From Morinoia aosen (Eukaryota; Arthropoda; Malacostraca; Amphipoda; Talitridae), in the NCBI GenBank assembly GCA_030386875.1, contig CM059562.1:67950201-68014200 (forward strand): a stretch of 64,000 nucleotides of DNA. Reading direction: 5' to 3'. The position numbers and the translations under genes were made by a program. Positions 38,551-48,078 of this stretch are shown here, one piece after another. How positions within the stretch are numbered: position 1 is the first letter of the stretch; every line of letters begins with the position of its first letter. A model generated the notes under the pieces. That model worked only from the letters and a program-made list of their open reading frames with translations. It was not told where the DNA came from and ran no database searches.

Positions 38551-38755
38551 CGTGGTGCAGCAGGGCGACAACTGAAGCGAGGCACCAGTGCCGCACCACG
38601 CGCGGCACACATACGCAAGCCGCGAAATGCGCGGTGGACCGTGGCACCCGCGTGCTGCGGAGGAAGTGGGCGGCGCGTGCTACACGCAGTCCGTGCCGGA
38701 ACGAAACCGCCGCTACTGCACCATGGGTGGAGCCTCTGTGCTCTTCCATTCATAA
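38551..38755. promoter_or_regulatory. CpG-rich island about 1.2 kb before last KLF exon
   Basis: This is among the most CpG-dense segments in the window (GCCGCACCACGCGCGGCAC, ACCCGCGTGCTGCGGAGG). Open frames cross it on both strands, as expected from base composition, and none has a recognisable domain. It could be an intronic regulatory island or promoter of a short KLF isoform; I see no ATG that would lead in frame into the last exon. Confidence 0.3.
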
Positions 38756-39641
38756 ACTTCCGTCAATGGCGGTTTGGTTCAGGTCATGGTGACTACCAGG
38801 CAAAATTACATGACTGTCGATCCTCGATTTATACGTATGTCCATCATCTTGAGCGAACCTCTACTTATGCGAATTAATTCGTTGTTCAACTAATGCGATG
38901 CATTATTCATGGAATGGACAATTGAAACCAATTTTCAACCGCGTAAGTTGAGGTTCTCACAATTGTTTTGTATCTCCAAAATCGACTGTAGTTCCATCTT
39001 GAAGTTTTACCTTCTCAAAATAATCTGCTGACCTGCCAAAAGAAGGGATATTTTAGGATTGCTCAATGCCCCGATCCTCTGGGTAGCCTGGTGACCCAGG
39101 TGTTACGTTGCAGTTTGATATCAGAATCCGCTTACTAAAGAATGTGTTTGCTAGTTTGAAACGAAGCAATACTTTTGCGCATGGAGCACTTAGTACTGTA
39201 TACCTATAGACTCTAGCATCATTGATAGCTATCATACCTCTATTTATATTTTCGTCGATTTTATTTTTAGAAGAGTCTTATTCCGCTGTATTATTTCTGC
39301 GATAGAATTTGTCCTCACAGGGATGTCGTGTTTTCTACCGAAAGAATATTTTGCACATTTAGTCTTCTGTAATTTTGTAATTCAACAAAATTTTGCGGCT
39401 CTAGAGGGCGTCACCACGGAGTTATGTAAAAGAGCTAATCCTCGTTGAGAAGTACAGTATACAAAATTGGGATTTAACAAATTCTTTTAGCAACTTATTT
39501 TCTTCAGTTTTAAGCTGTGTCCTGCGCAGGGGTAGTTGTTATATTTACGAACGCTAAATTTTTGTGAAGTCCAAATTTACACATTTTTTACACCTGAAGT
39601 TTCTGAGAAATTTGGGTTTGGAGGGATCTCGCAATTAAGTG

Positions 39642-39644
<3 letters not shown>

Positions 39645-39700
<56 letters not shown>

Positions 39701-39712
39701 ATATATATATAT
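39645..39712. repeat. AT dinucleotide microsatellite near the KLF 3' splice site
   Basis: An uninterrupted AT run apart from a single ATTTAT break, ending 202 nt upstream of the last exon. It is self-complementary, so it could fold in the pre-mRNA near the branch-point region. Confidence 0.97.
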
Positions 39713-39914
39713 TGTTACTGTCTCATCGTGTAACTAACTTTACATAAAGCAATGATCATTTTTAAATCTGTCAAATAAAAGTTTTCTATTATAAAAGTGC
39801 AATCGTTTTAAGATACTGAAATATTGCAATGTTGGCAACTGACAGCTCAAAACGATAATACTATTGCTTCCACCCGTGTTTCTGCAACTAAAAGAATTCG
39901 TTTTGTCTTTACAG

Positions 39915-40180
39915 GAGAGAAGCCCTATCGCTGCCACTGGCCGGAGTGCCAGTGGAGGTTCGCAAGGTCGGACGAGCTGACACGGCACTACCGCAAGCAC
40001 ACTGGGGCCAAGCCCTTCAAGTGTAAGGTGTGCGAGAGGGCGTTCGCTCGCTCTGATCACCTCGCCCTTCACATGAAGCGACACATGCCCAAGCCAGGCA
40101 AAAGCTCCTCCGCCACAGCTGTCCCTGCAGCTACTCCCTCCAACGCACCCGTTGCCACCACTGCGTCAGCTGTATCTTGA
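39915..40180 (+). CDS. dar1: Krüppel-like factor (KLF5/dar1 class), zinc fingers 2-3 and C-terminus
   Basis: Encodes residues 505-591 and the stop TGA at 40178. After the TGEKP linker, finger 2 is [19 protein letters not shown] (Cys510, Cys515, His528, His532), with the Arg521/Glu524/Arg527 recognition positions of GC-box binders. The TGAKP linker leads to finger 3, [17 protein letters not shown] (Cys540, Cys543, His556, His560), with Arg549/His552/Leu555. A short tail rich in Ala, Pro, Ser and Thr follows HMPKPGKS. In KLF proteins these fingers bind GGGCG/CACCC sites. In Drosophila the dar1 product is required for dendrite morphology of sensory neurons (family knowledge, not visible here). 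Codon third positions are strongly G/C-biased, unlike the first exon. Confidence 0.96.
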
Positions 40181-40277
40181 TTTTCTGCCTCTCGTTAGGG
40201 GTCACTCTCATTTTTATCTTACGGCGCCAGGTTCCTTATCCTAGCACTGGCCGTTCTCTCAGTGAATAACCAATAAA
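40181..40277 (+). terminator. KLF 3' UTR to first polyadenylation signal
   Basis: Non-coding sequence follows the stop. The first canonical AATAAA is at 40272-40277, 92 nt after the stop codon, giving a short 3' UTR if used. The downstream sequence is T- and GT-rich (ATATGTTTTGAACGTTGCTG), which fits a cleavage region. Confidence 0.6.
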
Positions 40278-40745
40278 ACTGAATCATCATATATGTTTTG
40301 AACGTTGCTGGATCTACATGGCTTTCGTAAGAATGTCGTCAGAATGCTATCTTTTGATAAAAGAGACTCGTTAAACTGTGCAATGCTTTCAAGGCCTGTT
40401 AACTTGTTTTAATCTAAGGGATTCAAAGTGTTGTTTGAAACGTCGCTCCCCGAAACATATTTGTTAATTGAATACTACCTCATTCGGCGACAGTGTGATT
40501 AGTGCTTAATTTTGATAGTGAATGGTCTTATGTACAATCGTGGATATCCATTTATTTGTTCTCGTCCACTTGGTTAATGAATTTTGATTGTCTTAACAGT
40601 CAAGCATGCTGAGCATTCTGAACTCTTATAGTGGTAGTTTTCCGTTTCATTCTCTTTACTTTAGCTAAATGTAATTTAATTAATCCTCGTGAAACTCATC
40701 GAAGTAGATGCATTCTATTTAGACTGCGGCGATGCAAGAGTATAC

Positions 40746-40753
40746 TGTACATA
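40746..40753 (+). promoter_or_regulatory. Pumilio-type element (TGTACATA) in possible long 3' UTR
   Basis: TGTACATA fits the UGUANAUA consensus of PUF-family RNA-binding proteins. It matters only if transcripts extend past the first polyadenylation signal to one of the distal signals a few dozen bases downstream. Eight-base matches also occur by chance. Confidence 0.35.
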
Positions 40754-40782
40754 GGAACAGCGTTGTTTAATAATACGCAATG

Positions 40783-40883
40783 AATAAACTGATCATTAAT
40801 AATAAAATAGTCTATAGTTGTGAACATGAACATAAGGAAAATTAGTAAGTCCTTCTAACATCGCATAAGAGCGCTACAATAAA
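40783..40883 (+). terminator. Cluster of distal polyadenylation signals
   Basis: AATAAA occurs at 40783-40788, 40801-40806 and 40878-40883. They lie 600-700 nt after the KLF stop and could end a longer 3' UTR that includes the Pumilio-type element. AATAAA is frequent in AT-rich DNA, so use of these sites is uncertain. Confidence 0.4.
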
Positions 40884-41312
40884 CTAGTGAAGGCTTTTAT
40901 TCCTTTAGCGCTGGTTTAAAGTTTATAACGGGGCAATGTGTGGAACACAAAACTGATGTAAATTCCATACTGATTTCAAAAACATACGAGTATTTCTCAC
41001 CTGACCCGTTAAATATGTAAAATGTATGTTTTATGTTAGCTTCGTTAAACATTTCTCTCGAGACGTTTCCATATAAATATAGTGCTTTAAAAGCCACTAT
41101 TGATTTTAAAAAAATGAAATGTACAAAAATCAGCTGACTCTGGTGTACAGGACGCCCCCGGTGCGAATTCGTTCAGTTATGGTGCTGTTTGGTGGACGGC
41201 AGGTCGAGCTAACGAGATGCTTCTGCCTCGTCCTGACGATTCTTCTCACGATAGGTCAGTCTACTATCCCCTGAACATGAAAGAAAATGTCAATACGCTC
41301 AAGATGCTTCTG

Positions 41313-41330
41313 CTAGCTACTAGTAGCTAG
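41313..41330. repeat. Perfect 18-bp palindrome
   Basis: CTAGCTACTAGTAGCTAG is its own reverse complement. It could be a dimeric protein site or chance. No matching copy was noticed elsewhere in the window. Confidence 0.5.
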
Positions 41331-41739
41331 ATACACTCAGCAAACCTAGCTTCTTCTACCAGGTTGGTTACTGGAATTGCCATTCGAATTGAGTCGGTGA
41401 TTTTTGCATTGTTCATTGTTTTGCATTAATAGTTTTCAATTTGTGTTTACAACAAATCGAACAGAAATTTATGAATGTGAGAAGTCTAAATGGAATGCTT
41501 CTATTCGATGAGCAAACTCTGGGTCAGTCTAAATGAACTGGAGGTGCTGCTTTGCAAGAAGTTGCTCGACTTTCGGAAAGAAATTAAGCTTCCTTACAAT
41601 GTTAATAGGATTTAATTGGTTTTATATGATTTTGGTTTGATTGCTGAACGTTGTCCTCCTTTGAATACCACGTGAATTAGGTCTTCCTCAAACAACTTTC
41701 ATATTTTTCATAAAAGAAGACAATGATCAAATCGCATGT

Positions 41740-41761
41740 TTTAGTTGAACTAAATCATCAG
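41740..41761 (-). repeat. CTGATGA-plus-hairpin motif (degenerate hammerhead-like)
   Basis: On the minus strand, CTGATGA (41761-41755) is followed by TTTAGTTCAACTAAA, a 6-bp stem with a 3-nt loop, then ACATGC where GAAA would be expected. It resembles the other CTGATGA-hairpin motifs in the window but lacks the GAAA half of the core. Confidence 0.3.
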
Positions 41762-42277
41762 TGTAATTATAATAATTTTATTCGATTTACTTCCATCTAT
41801 CATTTAGCTTATCTCTTTAGTATTAACATCGGTTATGAAAAGAAACTTTTGAAATACTAATTTTAGCCTACTCACCAACATTGAGAGTTAAACATTTCAA
41901 TAATTTTGTCAGCTAAGTATCGTGAGGTCTGAAAGTGCAAGATCGAGAACAAGTTCATCTGGTTCCACGTCTTCCTTAAATGATGACACAAAATTCTCAC
42001 CCCCAGGGCACAATTGGATAACCTGTCAGACTTCTGCTATTACAAGTTACAGAAATAGTTTTTACATGTTTTTTTTTGTTAATACTTTATTCTCAGTAGG
42101 ATGAGTGAATACATATTAGAGTCGCTGTATTTAAAAAAGTCATTTGCTCAACTCGTATGCCAGAAGTGGCTCAAATACTCTTATGACACTTATCTATTTC
42201 ATGGGCTAACATTAATGAATATTTAATCACATGTTCCTGTAAACTAATCTTAAATTTTTTAATTGTGTATAAAAACA

Positions 42278-43001
42278 TTCTGGGGTTAGACAAAAAAATG
42301 GGAAGACCTAAAGACCATTTGTTGCCACGAATGTGACCTTACAGCGTAATCTTGGAACACATGGAATACTCCGATTTCGTTGCCCAGATCATGACCAAAA
42401 CCCAGCCATGTTTCGCTCTTGGTACCAAGCAGTCAGCATCGAAGGTTTGGGACAGCGTTTCACAGATTTAAATTCGGCCAGAAGTTGAAAATATTGTCCA
42501 ACAAAACTCACCGAATAAAAGACTTCCATTGCTCCTTCTCCCCTCACTCTTCCATTTATGGTTTCGGCATCACGTTTAGTCTCTCACAGGCATTCGCATC
42601 ACAATCCTCTTCAATGACCGTCTGTCCCGATCATCGCACTCTTTCGTTATCGTTGTGACTTAGCGGATGAATCCGGCCTTTCCTGTATGCAGTATTAATC
42701 TCCGATTTGGTGCCTCTTGAAACATCGCACACTTCGGTTCCCTTGGTAACTAACAGAAGCAGCCACAATACGAGTACGAGCAATTTGTTTATACGTTCAA
42801 ATTCACTCGGGCAAATTCACCTCACGACTACGCAGAGCTCTGTTCTGACTAAGACTGACCCTTGCAACGTTGCGTAGACATTTTGCAGGTGGCGTTCGAG
42901 GAAAAATAAATCGGCTCCACCTACAGGCTTGACTAAAATGAACATTTACGTCGAAACATGCGTTACACGATGTATTTCCATATTTTTGTCCAACCCCTGT
43001 A
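42278..43001 (-). mobile_element. Internally deleted Tc1/mariner-type element
   Basis: The ends are imperfect inverted repeats: CTGGGGTTAGACAAAAAAAT on the left and, as reverse complement, CAGGGGTTGGACAAAAATAT on the right. These ends and a subterminal block near 42715-42745 are typical of a Tc1-like family common in arthropods. On the minus strand at about 42420-42310 a reading resembling the conserved VMVWA region of Tc1 transposases is visible (VLVMIWATKSEYSM), broken by stops. Only about 0.7 kb remains of an expected element of over 1 kb, and the transposase is fragmentary, so it is non-autonomous and old. A TA target dinucleotide is no longer clear at both ends. Confidence 0.7.
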
Positions 43002-46000
43002 AATATAATTTGAGATCATTCAGGAAATTCTACGTAATTTAATAAATAAATACCGGAGGGCATTACTGGTAGGATGATCTAATATACAGCCTTTATTTGA
43101 ATCCAATTTGTGTTCGGTACAGTCAACTTTTGGTTTCATTTTCTGGTTTCCAAATTACAGGAAACCTACTATACGAGTGTTATATAGTTATTCTAAAATT
43201 GTAATTTAATCAATAAAGAACAGGTTGTTTTTAAATTAATGAATGCTTCCGTGCCGAAACAGCAAATAACGAGGCAATATGTCGCAAAAATGTGTAAGAG
43301 AATCGTATGTCTTGTTATTTCTCTCAGTGAATACATATACAATTTATGCCATGCTACTTGTCAGAGTATATCTATAGTTAACAGGCAGAGTCTGACTCCT
43401 CTTTGATCTCTATGTCATGGTGGCAAATTTTGCAGCATTTTTCGAGGTGATTAATTTGCCATCAGCGTCACAAGTTGTCGTCACTGAATTTACAGAGTGC
43501 CATCATCGCAGCTCATCATTTGTGCCATAACGGACTGCATAAGTGCCATTCCAAAACAAAAAACCGCCATGAAGACTTCTCCGTCGAAGCTCATCAATGG
43601 CTAGTAAAAGCAATCGTTAACTGACAACTATATGGTTGACGATCTGGAGAAAATTTCAGCAATGGCTGATGTGATAATAATTTTACTTTAAGGATATTTA
43701 TTGTTATTGTAGAAATTCGGTAGGCATTTAGCTCTCTTTCTCATTTGTGTTATTTTGACTCAAGTTTTCTCCTAACGTGTACCTGTTATTGTATCAAATC
43801 TTTCAAACTTGAAAGTTGAATCTGTGAGGTAAGTTGCAACTCGGTGTTCAGTCGATAGACCTTCAGAATAAATTAATGGGAACATTATGTTCAAAGTTCG
43901 TGGAATTTACTACACACTGAAACCATCTTCTCAGGGATTCCTGAAAAGATTTGTTTTTTTGAGGGACCGTCAGCATCAGATCACATTCAGTATAAAGAGC
44001 TTCACCTGCACACGATGAATGCTCGGAGTTTCCTGTGAAAATGAACCCGTATTCAGGACTCAATGTGAGAGAGTCACGGTTATGTAAATAACGTCGTTTC
44101 AATTTTCAGCTAAAATTTATTTTTATCGTATAACGGGACAGGTTGTGTTCTTGGACTGACAACTTTAATTTCTACTGTGTGTCCACCTCAACCTCTCTGA
44201 CGAGTTTAGATAGCGTAATGAGGGAGCGACTTTAACATGATTTCGACACAATAACTCTCGAATCATTAGAGCATTTATGTCATCAGAGCATTTCAAAAAC
44301 CAGAGCGTGTCACATATCAGAGTTTTGTTTATAAATAGTCTGCTGACAATCAGTAAAATGATTGCTCGCTGGCAATGGCTCTTAAATCCATTGCATCTTA
44401 CACCTCCAGGACTGCTAATATAAATTCTGACGTCACAGTCTGATCGAAGATTTCGCTCCATTCGTGATGCATCGAAAGGGCGAAATTAAATTAACGCTTT
44501 TTTATCGTTGAATTTATTAAGGGCGGAGCTGAGCAGGTTTTGAAATGCCCTAGGATTGTTGCAGTACTTCTCTTTCTGTTTACTAAGCGCATAAAAAATC
44601 TGTTTCTTTTATTTTCTCACGACGGAAAATATAAGTGTAGTCGTGCTCATTTGGGCCCAGCATTAGATCGCACCGTTAGATTTGAATGTAAAAATTGGGG
44701 GAATAATGCAATTGGGTATTTTCTTGCAAAATCAGCAGCTTAGGGTCTTCATTTTAACGCTGGAGCATTTGAGTTTTATGAGGCAGGACTCCGTTACTTC
44801 ATTTTTCCTTTTATGTTGAATCTACAAAAAAACAGATCGTCAAAAGCCGCCCGTTACGAAAAGTGTTTTACGCATGCAGGCTAACAAACCAACGGAAAAA
44901 CATTCAATGTTAAACACTTTTCATGAAATCTACCTTGACTACAGCCTCGATATCGAACGCTATCTTACTCCAACTGTAATTTTTATACTACGGGTATACG
45001 TCAGAAAGTACATCATAAATCTGCGTTGCAATATATTAGGAATTTACGTATCTTCACAAACAAGATATGTTATTTTAGATCACTCATACACAATGTCACG
45101 AACTTTCTGATTGAGCTACCCATTTACTGCCAGTTCATTCCTTGAAAACTAGCGCCATTGCAGTGAGGTGCCATTACTGCTAAGGCACCAACTATGGGAG
45201 CAGATCTAGAGACTTGAGAGGCTTTGCTATAGTTACAAGTTTACTTGGAGAAGCAGCACCGGAGCAATGACGTCATACTAGTGGTCCGAAGATAGAAGTT
45301 TGTAATAAAATCCAATGGCTGTCGATGCGTTTCTCCCCAAAATTTCCATCAAAACTTTTGTGACATCGTGTTTGAGTTATTGAAAATTTTGTAAATGTTG
45401 TGTAGAGACACGTAGTTTCTCAATATAAATTGTTCAGTCTCACAGATTGCGTATTTTCTGATTTATAAACGACTTCATGAGAAAATCTCAGTCGTCATGT
45501 GGAACTCAGCACCGTTTGGCGTGAGAAAAGGTAGCATATATAGGCAGTTTGCAGCGTCATAATGTTCAATTTGAGCGTTTCTCTGCATGTTTGATGAGCT
45601 GTGCCAGATTTTATCATGACTGACAGTTTTCACGATTTCGTGTTATATAAGATCAATCTGAAGCAGAAAATTTAGTGAAGTAGCCTCACCTTGTGTCACT
45701 CTCATGCACTTGCGATGGCATAATGACCCCAATCCTGCTGATGTTGCAAGAAAATGTTCGAGTACAATTTTTCTTTTGTTTAAAGTTTTTGATCTGATGG
45801 TGCGGGCTGACATCGAGCCTAAACGAGCTCGAACAATAATGAAAAACAAAATTTTTATTCACTCATTTGTCAGTAGAAGCATCACTGCAAATTTCCTAAG
45901 ATTTTTCGAAGCCTGGTTATGCTTCGTTCCACGGGTAATCAACTAAAGACCGCAGCTATTTTAATTTCGCCATTTCGATTAATCTTAAAATTCATCTTAA

Positions 46001-48045
46001 AGTGTGGAATATCAGACTACTTGTGGGCGGTGAGGATTTGTATAAGCAGGCCTGGAGATATAAGAGGCAGTGACACAGGCCGCAAGCCACCCCGCCCTCC
46101 AGGTGTCGTGAACTTAGAGTTAGTAGAATGGCCTTGAAGTTACCAGAGTATTCTTAGGAATCGTTTAGTTATAATTTTTCTAATATTTTGTTGTTCAGAT
46201 TTTTTGATTTTGTATTACAGTGCATTTATGTTCTGTTCGAATCTGTGCAATTTATTTCTAGTTGTAGTTTGTAGTGCCTAATAGTCTTTCTCATTCATGC
46301 TGTTATTTCCGTTCTCTGTTCATACATGTACTCGATAAATTTTCGTTAATGACTAGACGAGTTTTTAGTTTCTCATTGAGAAATTTCTTTTAGTTTTTCA
46401 AGAAGAATTTCTGCACACTTTTGCCCCTAAACTCTTTGATTTGAAAGCCTTATTCTTGCTGGTAGGCAACTCAACCGTCGTCTTGCTCAGAATATTACGC
46501 TTGGAAAATGAGCGCACGTACTCGTAAGATAATGCAAAGGCATCGCTTAGAAAAATGAAGGATCGGGGAGTATAGGGTGCGCAAAAAATTATTGGACCAT
46601 GCAAAAAACGTTCAAGTTAGCTTAAGCCGAGAAAATTTACAGACAGACATAAGAAAAACTATGATATCGTTTAGTTATAATCGTTTGAAATAATTGGAGA
46701 CATTGTTTTCACCGTGCCCAGACTCAACCCGAATTATCCCGATGAGTTTTTGTTGGAAACATTCTGCAGTTTTTCCTGTGGTATATTTTACTCGCTCCTA
46801 CTGAAGAGATTGCTCCAGAGAATCCACTTCGAGGACGATTCGCATTAGTGCCAAACTATATATAAAATGTATACATACTCATGATATGAAAGATAGATAA
46901 TTTTCGTAGCTTCAAGAGCTTAACAGAATCCGGATTCGATATTTCTGCGTGATGGATTACAGTGGTAGGATAATCACTACCCATTTTACTAGTGCAAACT
47001 TGAATCATCGAGGTAAATCTGATATGTTCAAAAAAGTAACAGCGACCTCAAACTGTTTTATGAACAAAAGTAGTAACACAACTGCATTTTACATATAAAA
47101 AAGAAAGTTCCATGACTTCCTGCGCATCGTGTCAAATGTAGTAAAGTTTTCTTTCCCGCTTTAATATAGATAAATTCGAGGCCGCCACTATGGCTTGAAA
47201 GGACACCGAGATATATATTACATGTTTCCATCAGTCTGTGCGTTATACTTTAGTTGGAAGTATTTTTCATCCCGCTTCAAATCGAAAAATTTCGCTGAAT
47301 GGCCAACCGGCAGCTTTTAATTGTATGTGTGTTCTCTTTGTTAGGAAAGCGTCTATTTTCTGTTACATACAGTATTACTATTACAAATATCATTGTTACG
47401 AGTCGTGAATCCGTCATCAGACACAGCACAAAGGTTGAGTTCAGTATTGAAAATTATTATAATACGAACAATTTACCTACAGTACATTGGTAAATAAAAG
47501 ACGTACAAATTATTCGGTATTTTCAGGCTTTGTCTCACTTCATTACAGATGCAAGAAATCGACTCAATATTTTGCACTTTATTCATTTCGTCTTTCACAT
47601 TATTGCCTTCAGAATAATTAAATTTGTTTGGTAATTCGTTTACATAGTCTTACACTTCTCTCAGCGTCAGGGAGAACGACGTTAGTATAACAAATGGAGA
47701 AAAATACGACTTGCCGAAAACTCAAGGGTATACTATAGAACAAATACTCCATGGCTGCGTCGGCCTGCTTGCAAACCTATTGGGATGGTTATTACTATCG
47801 AAATTTTAATTTTAATTTACTTGTACAAGGTGCATTAGTATCTGCCTCAATTGTTAAAATAAAGGACGTCTTGGTAGTGAAGTTTCCATTTTTTCAAAAT
47901 TTAGGGATCCGCAGTTTCTTCCTTCGCTCATCAGTCGCCCTTGATCAATGATTTTCGGCTTGCATGTAAAAATTTAATAAAATGTTTTATATACTTGATA
48001 CCCGCGGATACCATAAGAGGTTTTGTTTAAAAATACATCGTTCCC
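43002..48045. other. AT-rich stretch, no recognised gene
   Basis: Many short open frames of up to 98 codons (44165-44461, minus) without domains. A GC-richer patch at 46040-46110 has TATAA-like words but no coding evidence. Confidence 0.4.
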
Positions 48046-48078
48046 CTGATGACGGCTAGAGCTAATCTAGCCGAAAGC
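48046..48078 (+). ncRNA. Isolated hammerhead-ribozyme-like motif
   Basis: CTGATGA at 48046-48052, an extra C at 48053, a perfect 7-bp stem GGCTAGA/TCTAGCC (48054-48060 with 48066-48072) closed by a GCTAA loop, then GAAAGC at 48073-48078, followed by an A-rich tract. This is the same layout, including the single extra base before stem II and the GAAAGC ending, as the Penelope-like copies at 3.0 and 4.4 kb, but with a different stem sequence. No endonuclease reading precedes it. It is probably the 3' end of a different, severely truncated element. Confidence 0.45.

Larger units (their letters stand above)
16113..39914 (+). other. Large KLF intron (23.8 kb) separating finger 1 from fingers 2-3
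   Basis: Bounded by GTAAGT at 16113 and a TTTTGTCTTTACAG acceptor ending at 39914, phase 1. The interior has no recognised coding exon. It contains GC-rich islands (19.25-19.46, 22.83-23.11, 31.0-31.2 and 38.56-38.75 kb), small minisatellites, a diverged repeat pair at 17.6/18.7 kb and an AT array that ends 202 nt before the acceptor. Its size, against 143 nt for the preceding intron, suggests it may carry regulatory elements or an alternative exon. All open frames inside it are short and unrecognised. Confidence 0.85.
40884..42277. other. AT-rich downstream flank, no recognised gene
   Basis: Apart from a perfect 18-bp palindrome at 41313-41330 and a CTGATGA hairpin motif at 41740-41761, I see no coding or structured feature. 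Confidence 0.45.

Noticed and set aside
38379-38877. Several 78-124-codon frames on both strands
   Set aside because: Created by a minisatellite and a CpG-rich island; mutually overlapping and without domains.
46005-46140. GC-richer segment with TATAA-like words as a promoter
   Set aside because: No initiator, open frame or conserved exon downstream to support it.
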